The notes under the pieces: model-generated
The model's input: the letters and a program-made list of their open reading frames with translations, nothing else
The model's database searches: none
Told to the model about the DNA's origin: nothing
Shown: positions 11,482 through 25,838 of the stretch, piece after piece
How the letters are laid out: each line of letters begins with the position of its first letter
Numbering within the stretch: position 1 is the first letter of the stretch
Assembly (NCBI GenBank): GCA_964035545.1
Contig: OZ037771.1
Location: 11,873,980-11,903,979 of the forward strand
Direction: 5' to 3'
DNA length: 30,000 nt
Origin: Bugula neritina
Lineage: Eukaryota; Bryozoa; Gymnolaemata; Cheilostomatida; Bugulidae
Made by a program: the position numbers and the translations under genes

Positions 11482-12195
11482 TACTTTAGGTTCTTGCTCT
11501 GTTATTCCTTTGTGAGTGGAATTCGTGTTGCCTACTTGTGATTGTTTAGCCCGAGATTACACTGTTACCAATAAGCAGCTTCCTAGGTCAGGGCAGCATC
11601 ATCTATCAACATTCCATTATGGCTACTTCATACACAAAGTACACGTAAAGCTATTCACTAACTTGTCAGCTAGCCGTCTGTAATTAGTATTCTGTGCATC
11701 AGTGTCTTCTCATCTCTACGTGTTCACTGCAGTGCGAAGTGCTACATATTGGTGATTACAAAGGAAAAAATATCGCATTTTCAGTGTATAAATTACTAAT
11801 TTATAAAAATCTATATAAACTATTGAAAAGATAAAAAAACTTTGCTCTGTAGAAAATTGTCATGATTCCGACAGTGTTTGTTTCCTTTGAATACCATGCT
11901 ATCCTGTTGAGACATTTGGTTGGGATTGAAAAATCAACTTTTCAGACAAAATTGACCCAAAGTGGGAAAATTTTTGTCTACAACTTTGCAAAACAGATCA
12001 ATATCAAAAATTACAAAAAAGCTGCTTCGAAGAACAGGAAGATCTATGACATGGTTTTTTTTAATTTTGATTCTAGCGCAATTAGGTGAGGTTTTATTTG
12101 GCGGGACTGAATTCTTATATAATAATAATGTGGCCTCAGCAAGGCAGTCACAGCTAAAATGTTGCCCTTATCTATCCTGTGACAGTGATGTATTC
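11482..12195. mobile_element. AT-rich insertion splitting the retrotransposon
   Basis: Some 0.7 kb of AT-rich DNA separates the linker helix (ending about 11440) from the start of reverse transcriptase (about 12270); these are normally only tens of codons apart. Two short overlapping ORFs lie inside, with no recognised product. I could not find terminal repeats or a target duplication, so the kind of insertion and its exact ends are unknown. Confidence 0.45.
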
Positions 12196-12269
12196 ACATA
12201 AGGTTGACTGAAGTTGTCTGCCCAAAGACAATCTTGGCAGCCGGTATCGTCATCATCAGGTAGTCTATT

Positions 12270-12435
12270 CGAGGACTGGGCCTGGAGAAGGCGGAGGAAG
12301 TGAGCCGGCAGGTGCAAGACCTTCTTGACCAGAACCTGAATAAGCTAGCCAACTGTGCGTGGAGCTCACCAGTAGTTCTGGTCAGGAAAAATAAAAGCAG
12401 TTGAGGGTTCTGCATGGGCCACCGCAAACTATACA
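12270..12435 (+). pseudogene. reverse transcriptase N-terminal remnant
   Basis: Encodes GLEKAEEVSRQVQDLLDQNL and then CAWSSPVVLVRKNKSS, a TGA, and GFCMGHRKL. This is the fingers region that opens Ty3/gypsy reverse transcriptases. The palm with the catalytic Asp pair is missing: the next recognisable text is RNase H, only about 20 bases on. Confidence 0.8.
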
Positions 12436-12449
12436 GTAGCCTATCTCGA

Positions 12450-12660
12450 TCTGGTGAAGGAGTATAGCTTGGATACCAAAGCCAGCAAACACAACGAGGG
12501 AGCAGTGTTGTCATAAGTTAAAAATAATCGGAAGGTAGTAGTAGCTGACGACAGCAAAGCTCTGCCAGCCAGCGGAAAAAATTACAGCATCACCAGGAAA
12601 AAATTCCTGGCAAGGATTAAAGTGGTTAAGCACTTTAAAATTTGTATTGAAAAGCGTTCA
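12450..12660 (+). pseudogene. RNase H domain remnant
   Basis: Reads YSLDTKASKHNEGAVLS, then TAA, then NNRKVVVADDSKAL and NYSITRKKFLARIKVVKHF. This is the first half of a Ty3/gypsy RNase H domain, including the Asp of the LDTKAS motif, in one frame with one stop. Joined directly to the reverse transcriptase start, it shows a large internal deletion. Confidence 0.8.
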
Positions 12661-12929
12661 GATTGCAAACTGACTATGCATTTATGCTAGGACTGTGAAA
12701 ATTGGCTTAAGACTTCAGTCAAATCGTCAGTTGGCTAAAGATCCTGGCTAAGTTCTTTTGCGGAATTGAGCATCGAGGCTGTAAGAAGTAGGCAAATGCA
12801 TATGAATTGACTCAACATTCTGTGAAAGATTGTAAGCAAAGTTAGAATATTAAGAGGCGATACGGGAAACCTTCTTGCCAGGAAGCGCAGCTGGAAAAAA
12901 CAAGCTCCCATAGCTGGGAACAAAACTAG

Positions 12930-13240
12930 TTATGCACTGATGCCTATCTGAAGCCATAAATACCCTTCGTGCTGACCCCACTCTCTCAAAAAATGTCATG
13001 GAGCTGTGCTAACTGCAAAATAAACTGCCTGACGTGGTGGCCAAGATCTTTTGAGCCAAAAAGGCCGGGTAACAGCCAAGCGAGGATGAGCAATGGCAGA
13101 AATGCATCGATTTTCAACGGTTCTGCTACCGTGTGATTCCCTTGAGCGCAACAATTACTGGTTGCTAACCATCATGTTAGCTGTCAGCAAAGAACCGCAG
13201 TCTGCCCACTCGCCCTTTGAGAAACCTAATTTAGAATACC
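12930..13240 (+). pseudogene. RNase H-integrase spacer remnant
   Basis: Degenerate text with several stops. Short readable pieces include AKKAG followed by QPSEDEQWQK near 13060-13110 and FQRFCYRV near 13115. This is the spacer that normally precedes the integrase zinc finger. Confidence 0.5.
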
Positions 13241-13242
13241 TA

Positions 13243-13570
13243 CAAAAAGGCTCATGCCGGAGCTAGCTGGGTTACTAGGTGCCTTCAGTTTCTATGGTAT
13301 TGGCCTATCTTGACCCAGGATGTGCGATTGCAGGTGCGGCAGTGTGAAATTTGCTAGACTAATAAGTATGTCCGCCTCAACCGAGACTACAGAATGCTGC
13401 CGGCTCCACGCTGTCTGCCTGTGGCATTTGATGGCTGTGACTTGGTTGGTCTTATGTACTGAGTATTGGTGCTCATGTACCACTTTCTCCGGTGAGCCGA
13501 GGCTTCGGCTATTCCAGACATGTCAGTCGCCACTGTAGCCTGGGCCCTGAACCAACAAGTATTGTGCTAC
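13243..13570 (+). pseudogene. integrase zinc-finger and core start remnant
   Basis: Encodes AHAGASWVTRCLQFLWYWP, ILTQDVRLQVRQCEIC and, after a TAG, TNKYVRLNRDYRM. This is the end of the HHCC finger of a Ty3/gypsy integrase. Core-like text with PDMSVATVAWALNQQV continues to about 13560, with stops. The region that should hold the second catalytic Asp is deleted just after. Confidence 0.78.
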
Positions 13571-13599
13571 CTGGAGATACCAGAGCTACACAAAACAAA

Positions 13600-14005
13600 C
13601 CTGAGAGGTAAATCGAAGTTGGACCACCACCTACTATTTTTGAGGGAACGGTGTGGTTGAGTGGAACAACAAGATGTTAGGCTACACTCTGAAAAGCCGA
13701 TTCTTGGGCCGAAGTCAAGAAGAATGGGAGGTGGTACTGCTCCAGATTATGCTGGTCTACCGCAGCACTCTACATTCCAGCACCCATGAGACCCTCAACT
13801 ACCTCTATCTCATGTTTGACTCGGCCACCTCACGTACCATGTCTCCTATGTCATAGCGTCTAGTACATAAGTAAATGACAGAACTAGGAGGGTGGATGAG
13901 GTCGGCTTATGAGACTCTGCAAGGCCAGCAGTGGCAGATAAAACAAGAAAAATTAGATTAGCCCCTACTCTATCAGGTCTGAGACTGGGTGTTCAGAACA
14001 TTGCA
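13600..14005 (+). pseudogene. integrase C-terminal remnant
   Basis: GNGVVEWNNKMLGYTLKSRF (from about 13644) carries the catalytic-Glu segment of the core. FLGRSQEEWEVVLLQIMLVY and a Tyr-rich tail follow, then a piece with RSAYETLQGQQWQ near 13900 and LLYQV-stop-DWVF near 13970-14005. The frame changes at least once. Confidence 0.75.
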
Positions 14006-14010
14006 TTTAC

Positions 14011-15518
14011 TACAAAAAAAGTTGTTTTGAATAATAATAGAAATCATATTTAACTCATGCAAAATAATTGCTTAAATAAAACTTTTGAACAAACATTGTT
14101 TGCTCTTCACAAATTCAAACTTCTTTACTACTAATCATCACATCATTATATATGAACGACTATTCCACCAGGTTGTTGTAACTCAGTTTACGCATTTCAG
14201 AAGCTCAGCTCACACACTTCAAAGGTAGCTGCATGTCATCATATTTTTAAACTTGGCTTGATAAACTAATCATTGGCAACTTTAAATTTAAAAATAAAAT
14301 TAAATGAAATTATGAAATGTTGAAAGTAGACCTAGGCTGTCAACCATTCATTATAGCTAATGGGTCTCAACTTGTCAACAGTATTGTTTGGTTTTAGGCA
14401 TAGGTACTCTTACCCTCTTCAAAAGAGATATAACAAAATAAAACAAGCAAATCAAACAGGTATACGAAGCAAAATGAAACCTCTGCAGGTTTGGTGCGGA
14501 AGGAAGTACTACAATTTTACTTAGAAGAACTAAACACAAAGAGCCTAATTTTTGCACCAATATTATAAACAAGAGGCTAACATTTTAAATTCTAAAAATT
14601 AATATGCATACAACTGCTTTTCTTCACTTCTAATGGTTTATAGTAGCTATCAACGTCAGAACCCCTCATAGAAAGGGTCGTTTAAAACTTTTAAGGACTT
14701 ATTTGCAATACTTAGCACCGGAGCAGTTATGACTGAATGTTTTTCCAAACATGATCAACTAAAGCTGCTGACTCCTATTGTTTATTAGGTCAGCACTGTA
14801 ATCATGACAGGTTAATCTTAAACAAATTTATAAATTCTTCATTATGTTTTATGATGGAAATGTTTATGTTCCATTTAGCTGAGCTCGATCAGTACACCTG
14901 CACTATACTTTTGCCATAACCCTTTTGACTAGAATGACGTTTTATTTATTACAATGACTGGTGTGCTTAAATCATGGCAAAGTATAATTGTTTCCATAAC
15001 AATATGCACCGTAGCTGAGGCTATTGACCTAGCTTTAGTGTTCACCAGAGCCAACTAAGCAAAGTTTTATTAAAATGGCATTGTGCAATAATGCATGGCG
15101 TTGATTGCAAGTAAGTTTTAATTTCTAAAATGCAGAATGTCACAATATTACTTCGTATCAACTCAGATAATATTATATTTAACTGCAAAATTCTAGGGTA
15201 TTAGTTTAAAAATATAATTTTAATTAACGCCAAATATATTTTGTATTGCATTTTGCTAATGTGTATATTTGAGTTGGCAAACCAGTAAAACCTACAAGTT
15301 TGCTTGCACCATATCGTTACTATTTATAACTGACAGAATAGTTCAAATAATATATAAGTACTATAAACGAGGTCAATAACCTATGACCACATTACTTCAC
15401 CAATCACAATCTAACAAAGCATTTCCAAATTTAAACTGCTACACATACGATAGTAATTAATTTATCCCTTACTACTTCAAATGTTTTTACTACAGTATTA
15501 TTGAGTTATGTTGCAACA
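14011..15518. other. intergenic, nothing recognised
   Basis: AT-rich sequence after the retrotransposon. I found no LTR matching its left side and no coding exon I would defend. Confidence 0.4.
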
Positions 15519-15575
15519 GCCTTGGTCTAGTATAGTTAGAGCACTGCCTTAGTAAATACAAGATTGATTAGTAAC
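15519..15575 (+). repeat. possible degenerate tRNA-like SINE fragment
   Basis: CTTGGTCTAGTATAGTTAGA followed by GCACTGCCTT resembles the 5' half of a tRNA, with an A-box-like TGGTCTAGTATAG and an anticodon-stem-like continuation. There is no convincing B box downstream, so this is weak. Confidence 0.25.
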
Positions 15576-15948
15576 TTAAATAAAAGCTATTGTTGATGTT
15601 AGGAAGAGCATATTCAGTCATATAATTGCTGTTGTGAAAGTAAGCCCTAGCCCACAATCTTAAAACAACTTTTCTATTAGAGGGTTCCATCGAGAATGTG
15701 ACTATAAAATTAGGCAAATTGGTTTTGTATTAAAATATTAACTAGAGTATATACTTAGCTTTCAGTTGAAAACTTTTAATTTTTATTTGACAAGTTAGTA
15801 GAATGAACGTTGATCTATTGCATTTGTGAGACGATTTATTATAGCAGCGCACGCTCAACGAGCTCTGAGTCGCAAAGTGAATGTGAGAAAGGGTAATGGT
15901 TATTCTGTTTCTATACAGTCGCTTAAATATATAAATGCATCAGCTATA

Positions 15949-16803
<855 letters not shown>

Positions 16804-16891
16804 TTAACTTTTTCGACCTAAAAGCATAAAAACTTCCATTTGGTAGGTTAATGGTGCTTTTGGATCAGTAGTACCATATGCGTCCATCAGT
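16804..16891 (-). CDS. minus-strand methyltransferase exon 6 (C-terminal)
   Basis: Acceptor ATTTTAG, then one base completing an Arg codon, then LMDAYGTTDPKAPLTYQMEV and FMLLGRKS before TAA (minus-strand stop at 16806-16804). It is 88 bases; the plus-strand equivalent has 99. Confidence 0.8.
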
Positions 16892-19221
16892 CTAAAATAG
16901 AATGTACAAAAAGCTATCACGCCATGCGGACAGCTAGACATTGCTGCTCCACCACTACCACACAATAGCAATTTTGGTTAATAACTTTCTATCAAGCTAT
17001 AAACTGTGTTTGTTTAAAGAACCTCTTCAGCAGCTCATTGGTCCAATATATTACCTAGCAAAATAATTATTATGTATGCAAAATTAAAAAAAGAAGCTGC
17101 AATGTAATAGAGCAAGTCTTGAGAAATCAATTAAAACCTAAATTTTTTATGCTGGAAAGTTTGCTGCAATTACACTTCAAACAGTTGCTATATATTAATT
17201 GTTACTGGACCTTGTGCTCTACAATCACCCTTACCCAAGTGTAACTTTTATTTATTTACACAATACTTTTATTTTGTTAACCAGAATGAAAATGGCACAC
17301 AAGTTTACAAAAAAATATGACTAATGCTGCTACCAATTAAGATCTCTTTACTATCACTATGCTATACCCGTATAACAATTATATTAATTGCTCATTAATC
17401 CAATAAACCTATTACAACTGCTTTAAATTAATAGCATTTTTAAGTTATCATTTTTACATTACAGCTTCTTCTTCAAAACACAAAGCATTAAACTAATTGA
17501 AATTTTACGATTTTTATGCTGTTTGTATAATTCTAATGAATACAGATTATGGTGTTATTAACGGCAGTTTAAAGTAAAAACAGTTTGTATATATAATTTA
17601 ACCTTTTTTCACAACTTTTCCACCACACCTTATTTTCATTGCAGCTGTTCACATAGTTGCGAACAAATGATGCAGAGAAACAGAACTTTAGGAAGCCAAC
17701 AATTGTACTATCTATTGTCATGTATACATTGTCAATTCTACAAAACAGCACAGAATGACAAACATATGCCAACTTGTATGATTTTTGCATTTTTTCTTAG
17801 TTTTTCACTTTCAGTGCTTTGTATCATGATGTTCCATTGACCAGGTGATTCTAGTACAATAAACTTAGCTAATTTTATAGAATTTATTTAAGCTAACGCT
17901 TTTTTCTCAGTAAAATATCAAGCAATGCAAACTTCTAACAAGCATATAAAGCTACAAAACAATAGATAAGTCAGCTTTAAGTAATTTTCTTTTTCAAGTT
18001 TTCTACATCATATTATGATTCAGAATATTATGTTTATTGCATAATATTAAAAGGAATATTAGAATTTGCATATCTACATGCTCGAACTAATTAACTTGAT
18101 AAAACTTTAGCAATTGAAACAAAGTTAAAAAGTTGAAATAATAAGTCTATTATAGAATACACAAACTAAGAACACAATTAGAATTGAATCTCACAGTTAT
18201 AATACATATAATATAATATATACAAAAATTACCTTTTTCTGTCCGTGTAAGGGATCTGTATACTTGGATATGTGTATTTCTTAATAATGATCATGCTATA
18301 GTCTGAAGATTCTAGGTCTTGAGCAGAACTTACCCTTTCAGGTATCTGTAATTTTATAAAAAATTGATTTCAGTTTCTCATAATTTTTTATTTCTTGCAT
18401 AAATGTTTCACGCTGAATAACCTGACAGTTTGAGCTAAGTTTGGTTTTGGATGCAGTCACTTTTTAGATGGTCCAGTAAATGAGGCATTTTTAGATGTAT
18501 ATATATGTTGTCGCATAAAACTGTAGCCATAGGTTTACACAAGCAGTTCTTTGTTGAGGTTATCAAACCTTTATGATCAATTATAGTTCAAAACTAGAAA
18601 AATAACATATTACACAGTGTTGAAGGTTTTGCTGCAAACAGACTTAAATACATCATTGAATGAAATAATTCCTACAGAAAATTAGGCTGGAATTTTGACA
18701 CCACACTTTTGAAATTTGAACCATTCAATACCAGTCATAACACCATTATAAATATTATTGTTTTATTAGTAGGCATTTAGGTGGCGACGCATGTTCATTT
18801 TCTGTTTCACCATTTGACATTTTTAGTGTCATATAATGAGCAATGGCTATACTACAATCACTCGGCTATTATATGTGAGTCATGAATTTACACTACCGCT
18901 GCTTCTACTTTACTAATCACCATTTCACTATACCTGCTGTTTTATAGTGTCAGAAAAATTCAATATTCTACAAAAATTGAGCTGCGGTTAATGGTGTATT
19001 ATACCTCATTCATGATATGAGAAAGTTTCTCTGCGTTTGGATGTCCCACCACTCTGTACTCCTGACAGTCATATGAGAAAGCAGCAATAACTCCTCCAGG
19101 AACCAGAACTCTGTGACATTCTTTGTAGAACTTTTCATGGTCTAGAAACATCAGACCGGTAGCTACTTGCACAAGAGCTACAGAACTATCGTTCAAAGGC
19201 AGTGCTTCTCCGCTAGCCACT
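16804..19221 (-). CDS. class I SAM-dependent methyltransferase, exons 3-6, 5' part not found
   Basis: Exons in transcript order are 19221-19005, 18345-18233, 17737-17603 and 16891-16804; all are open and joined by GT/AG introns in compatible phases. The text matches the plus-strand copy throughout: GEALPLNDSSVALVQVATGL, FYKECHRVLVPGGVIAAF, YRVVGHPNAEKL, WWKSCEKR and a C-terminal LTYQMEVFMLLGRKS. The exons cover about the last 180 residues of a protein expected to be near 280. The SAM-binding motif I would be in exon 2. I searched by eye up to the right end of the window and found neither exon 1 nor exon 2, so the copy is either truncated or has a first intron too long to resolve here. The substrate is unknown. 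This copy shows no lesion in the visible part, and it converges on the plus-strand copy with the retrotransposon between them. Confidence 0.78.
17603..17737 (-). CDS. minus-strand methyltransferase exon 5
   Basis: Acceptor TTTTGTAG and donor GTTAAA. It encodes IDNVYMTIDSTIVGFLKF and NYVNSCNENKVWWKSCEKR. It is 135 bases, as in the plus-strand copy. Confidence 0.8.
18233..18345 (-). CDS. minus-strand methyltransferase exon 4
   Basis: Acceptor TTACAG and donor GTAATT. It is 113 bases encoding IPERVSSAQDLESSDYSM and then KKYTYPSIQIPYTDRK. Confidence 0.8.
19005..19221 (-). CDS. minus-strand methyltransferase exon 3
   Basis: Acceptor TTTTTTTAG and donor GTATAA. It is 217 bases. It begins with one base that completes the codon split over the intron, then VASGEALPLNDSSVALVQV, and ends HIMNE. 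The VLVPGG turn is intact here. Confidence 0.82.
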
Positions 19222-20844
<1,623 letters not shown>

Positions 20845-23800
20845 CCTTGACCTTCTTGCAGCAAAAAATCTTCTATATCCTATACCAGGTCGACTCGTTT
20901 AAGGCAGCATTGCAAATTTTAGCAATCATAGAAGCTACCTTTACCAATGAAACCAATTTATATATCCGAACATCATCATATTTTGTTAGATTTTAGAACA
21001 TAGACTATCCTTTGCAGCATGAAAGTAAATGAAGATAATTTTGTAAAAGCTGATCAACTTGGCAAGCATCAGTGCATCAACATAGGTGAAGAAAGCACAT
21101 GTATAACAAAATATTTTCAGGGATGTCAAAGTGTCGATCTAAATAACTGCCAAAAAATTAAAGTATCAACCTTTCCTCTTAATTAGATATAAATGCTATA
21201 TACATTGTTTTACTTTTAAGTAAAAATGCCAAGGCCTTGTAATTATGCCACGGAGTTATTGGCATTAAATCGAATCACATTAACTGATGGCGGCTTAGTT
21301 ATGAGCTAGAAACTTATCAACATGTTCTAAAAAATCAGAGTTGTTAAGTCAACAAGGGAAAGAAATATACATAACATAATTATCAAGATTGTAAATCTGG
21401 TGTGTACAGCCCTTTTAAAACTACAGAAATAAAAATGTTTTGGTTGCAAAAGATAACAGAATAATTATACTGGCAACAGCTTGCTAATAAGCAGTAGCTT
21501 GAAACTCTGCAGTAATACTAAGCATTATATGGCCTAATGGTTTGCTATTAGATTCATAATGCAGGAAGCAACATTATATCCTATTGTTTGCTCTTTGTTT
21601 CGATATTTTTAGTCAGATAAACTTATGAAGCCTTCAAAATATTGTGATGTATTAGTACTATATTCCGAAGAGCAGCTTATTGTCGGACATAATATATACT
21701 TTGGAGAGTTAATATTTGCTCTTAAAAGTTTTCAAAAGTAGTTTTGTGTGGTGATATAATGTTCTATTCTCTTTATGGTTAAAAACGTAATATTTTTGGC
21801 TTAGCAAAACACTCCTGGCTTTGACAGCATTAGAAAAAGCCAATATTCAATTTAAGAAATACTTTTAATCAGGAGTTATCACAGGCATATTGACTATAAA
21901 TTATCATATAAGTTCATTAATGTCAGTAACTCTACGTAGGTACTAATTTCCATTGGTTAACCTCAGAACTATTTATTGTTATGCTTTTGAAAGCATCCAA
22001 CATTCTTAGAACCCTAATACCCTGCATTTCCAACAAAAGGATATATTTTTGCACACAAGTAATTTTAACTAAGGTACCATGATTATATATAAACAATAAC
22101 ATACTGCACATATATGTAGGACAATTAGGTATCGAAATATGCTATGCATAATCAGATAATTACAGCAAATGTTTTAGTATAGTGTTATTACGTACTATAA
22201 TCATCATCTTATAGATTGGCTCTTTAGTTGTTTGGATTTGAGCAAGAAATCTTCAAAGTTTCATGCATCCAACTTCAGAGAATTACATTTTCCAACAAGT
22301 AATGTAGGTTCTGTAAATCATAGAATGAATACCCATTAATGAAGTTGACAAATCGAGCTGCATGCTACTTTAGTTATAAATAATTGCAACATTTCTGATT
22401 TGATAGGCAACCTGGCACATAATTCTAGTCAATATAAATAGTTCATGTTGAGATCAACCAAGTTAAATAATAGAAGTAACAAAAACCTTGTCACTCAGAT
22501 TAAAATCTGCACCATAACTTTTTAATAGCAGTCCTCACATATTTAGCACATACTTGACTATAAAACTTTTACTTAAAACATTTCTTAGATGAATGAGACA
22601 CAAGAACTGATCCCAATTGAGAAAAGATATAATAATGTCAAACTGATAGTGCTGACTATGTGCAGTTTAGACTAAAGGACCCCATAGTTGTGTTTGAGAG
22701 TATTTTGAAATACAGTAGAAAAGTTGTTAAGCATTCTACAAAAATGTAGATATTCCCAAGGACACACGCAATGCTTTGGGCAACTGCATAGTTTTATGAT
22801 GCATTCTTCAACAATATCAATTGATAGATTATAACGGCCTCAAAAGCCCATGGCTAACGCCTTTCAATCAAAGTTTGTCCTCATTTTAAGTATTTTTTTT
22901 ACTGAATAATATAACCATTTAACTAAAACAAGGAGTGATTTTTAAAGCTTACATATAAGCATGAATGATGTTTTAAAAACCTACAACAAGCTGACAATTT
23001 TTTATTTTAGGTAAGGGTTTTATTGCTTGCTTTATATGCTATTTATAATTATATAACCAAAGATTAGCAAATATATACTGCAAATCATTTTTTATATATA
23101 TGGCTGAAATATTATTTTAAATAAAAAATTAAATAAAAAAAAGATACTGGAGATACTTGTGCCACTCAAACTGCCACTACACTTTCCTTTCCAGACGGCT
23201 GGCAGCTTCACCCAAAAAGCAATAGGCAGCTTTTGCATATTATTTGAAAACTTTTTTTTAACTTCAAGAATAGCATCTTGTGTAATACAGTTTTTGGTGT
23301 TCAGTGAGCAGGCGACTCTATTTTCAGAATTGTGCTCCCTTTATTTTTAAACAAGATGCAACCACCTGTAAAAAAATCGGTTTTTTGATTGATAAATAAA
23401 CAGCATGCCAATTGCCAGGGATTGTTTTTTGTTTCAACAATAAAGATACGGTATACTGTTTTTGGCCTTTTGTTGTTATATTATGTTCTTCTAATGTTAT
23501 ATGTGTATATGATGAAACAACTCTAACCTGTGCACATTTGCCACAATAATATGTAGATCATAGTAATTTTTGCTATTATAGTCTTAATTTTATAGCAAGT
23601 AGCATTTTATTAGAACAAACTAAGCAATTTTTGCCCTAAAATATAGCCAAAAACTTACAGTGTTGGTTGAACTATCTCGATAGAAGCTTAAAAAAATTGA
23701 GGTTTATTAAATGAAAAAAAATTATTATTTTATATTTTTAAGAGTTACTTGCTATAAAATAGTATAAAAGTTGATCACTAGTAACCATAGGAACATGTAA

Positions 23801-24000
23801 ATGTAAATTTATTACCTGCTTTAATTAAAATTTGATTTAACAGTCGCTGCCTCAATCAGTCTATTCCAGGTTGTTAAAATAGCCGATTATTGCAGCTAAT
23901 ATTATGAAATAGCAAAAGACTATAAAAGCTCAGTTGGGCATAACAATCGAAGGATGTACTGTGTTTATGTTAAGTTAAGAACTAGTGAGCAAGTCGTTAT
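20845..24000. other. intergenic, nothing recognised
   Basis: About 3.2 kb of AT-rich sequence with no ORF, splice pattern or RNA gene that I can defend. Confidence 0.4.
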
Positions 24001-24087
24001 AATTAGATTGCTGCAATATTTTCAACTAACAAATACTAATACATGTATTAGTATTTGTTAGTTAAAAATATTGCAGCAATCCTAATT
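24001..24087. repeat. large near-perfect palindrome
   Basis: Centred between 24043 and 24044 on ACATGT. The left arm includes ATTGCTGCAATATTTTCAAC, continuing as TAACAAATACTAATACA. The right arm is its reverse complement, with one mismatch (24023 against 24064) and one single-base indel near the outer end (AATTAGATT against AATTAGGATT). The arms are about 43 bases with essentially no spacer. Confidence 0.95.
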
Positions 24088-24114
24088 CTCGTACGCGTAC
24101 GTACAAGAATTAGG
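24081..24114. repeat. second palindrome abutting the first
   Basis: Arms CCTAATTCT (24081-24089) and AGAATTAGG (24106-24114) enclose the palindromic alternating purine-pyrimidine core CGTACGCGTACG (24090-24101). The arm overlaps the outer end of the preceding palindrome. Confidence 0.9.
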
Positions 24115-24393
24115 ATCTATATTACACCATTATTATAAGCGCTCTACGTACTTTAGTGATTTAATCTTCAAGCTTGAGAAAAGCTCCAATCAAAACCAAT
24201 CTAGCTAATAAAACCTGACAGTGTGAGAAAATTGAATAAAAGTCATATTTATATAACTACTATGAAAAGTAATTTCTTGCCTATTCAAGGACAATTTATT
24301 TATGGGATATAACGTTCACATAGAGATGGTAAAAGTGTCCAGTAAGTAAATGTTTCTTTACAGTATGCTTTATTACAAATATCTTGTAAACTA

Positions 24394-24541
<148 letters not shown>

Positions 24542-25231
24542 GCTTGTACTTAATTTTGTATTTCAATAACATAACTTCACATTCTATGTTGTGCTTATAC
24601 CTTCACAATTTTTAGTCAGAAATTCAATTCGACCGAGTTGAAATTTCGCCGATTTACATTGCATTGTAAAAGCTACTTGTCAAATTTTTGTACTCTAATA
24701 AGTTAATTGCACAGTTCACAATAATGATAAAAAGAAATAATAACTTTTTGTAAGTATCAGTATTTAAAACGACTTTGCTTGGCGATTAGATGACGTACTT
24801 ATATGCGTATAATTATGTCGGCTACGCTTTCTCAATTATCGCTTTTATGCTGATAGCTTTACTAATCCTTGAAATTTTCAAATAGCGATTAGGTGAGTCA
24901 CTAATATAATTCCACCAAGTTTTGGTAAAACTATAAAGGGTTACCCAGACGAGTGTTATTAACTGAAACTCGGGACTTTTTCAGCAGAGGTATAAACGCA
25001 ACTTTACAGTAACAAGATATCCACCACCTTACGTCATTCATGTAGTTTCACTTTGTGTCAGAACTTTTAACTTTTATTCAAGCTCTGAGGATAAATACAG
25101 TGGTATTTTAGATATTGGCTTATTTTGTTTTAACATAAATGCAGTGGGAATAAAAATGTTCTTTGTTTATTAATCTCTAATGGAATTACAATCCTCGTAA
25201 GAGTAGATTACTGTGTTATAATATTTTGTAG
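24542..25231. other. upstream region of secreted-protein gene; start not found
   Basis: AT-rich sequence. The first exon and promoter of the downstream gene should be here or further left, but I could not identify an ATG exon that ends in the required phase. Confidence 0.35.
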
Positions 25232-25276
25232 CGAGCTTGTTGGTTATAATATTTCTGAATGAAGTTACAGCAGTCA
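25232..25276 (+). CDS. candidate signal-peptide exon of secreted-protein gene
   Basis: Acceptor TTTTGTAG ends at 25231 and a strong donor, GTAAGT, starts at 25277. The 45-base exon encodes SLLVIIFLNEVTAV. Its phase-1 end joins the next exon as an Ile codon, giving a hydrophobic run just before the mature Cys-rich protein. No start codon is present, so another short 5' exon would be needed. Confidence 0.35.
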
Positions 25277-25697
25277 GTAAGTTTCATATAGTCTATTGAT
25301 ATAACTGATCAACGAATCTTGGCTATTGGTATGAAATAATGAGTACTTTTAATAAAAACTGATTTACTCAAAAGCCTTATAAATCAACTTACAGAGATAC
25401 AAGCGGATGTTCTAAATTTTGTAACCATTCTTTTCTTTATAGCCTTTCTGCAACTGATTTCGTCTATGCAATCGTTTTTTCAAAAAGCGTCAAGTAACAA
25501 GCAAAAAATTCATCAATTGCTCTTAGATTGTGGTCTTTTATATCAAGTAGAATTTACCAAGTTTCAATAAAGCTATATAAAAGAGTGCGTGTGGAGTTCT
25601 TTGCAAGCAATTTAATGTACTATTAAAAGAAGTGTAGACAAATTTTTCAGTTTAAATCAAATTATTAAAAGAAAATTCACACTCATGTTAATTATAG

Positions 25698-25838
25698 TTC
25701 AGACTTGTGACCAGGCTCAACCATGCATAACCATAACTGAAGGTGAGTGCACTAATGGAGCTAGAAGAGTCTGTATGAAAAGAGTTGAAACTGGATGTGG
25801 GGACACTGGCACCACTGTGAGTGCCTGCACCAAGGGAG
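25698..25838 (+). CDS. secreted protein exon: first Cys-rich module
   Basis: Acceptor ATTATAG and donor GTACAA; phase 1 on both sides. It encodes QTCDQAQPCITITEGECTNG and RRVCMKRVETGCGD, followed by SACTKG. There are six or more Cys in 46 residues; a distant TSP1-like fold is possible. Confidence 0.7.

Larger units (their letters stand above)
9380..14010 (+). mobile_element. Ty3/gypsy LTR-retrotransposon relic
   Basis: Fragments of gag, zinc knuckle, protease, reverse transcriptase start, RNase H and integrase appear in the standard Ty3/gypsy order, all on the plus strand. They are broken by in-frame stops and frame changes. The region is clearly richer in G+C than its surroundings. TGGCAGCAG at 9380-9388 could be a primer binding site, but I see no pair of LTRs, so the ends are approximate. 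The middle of reverse transcriptase and the central part of integrase are deleted, and about 0.7 kb of unrelated AT-rich DNA sits between the protease linker and reverse transcriptase. It cannot move by itself. Confidence 0.88.

Noticed and set aside
23148-23260. Possible exon reading DTCATQTATTLSFPDGW
   Set aside because: No paired splice sites in a useful phase, a stop shortly after, and no link to the genes on either side.
25180-25196. ATGGAATTACAATCCTC followed by GTAAGA as the start exon of the secreted protein
   Set aside because: It ends in phase 2, while the candidate signal-peptide exon needs phase 1, and joining them gives an early stop.
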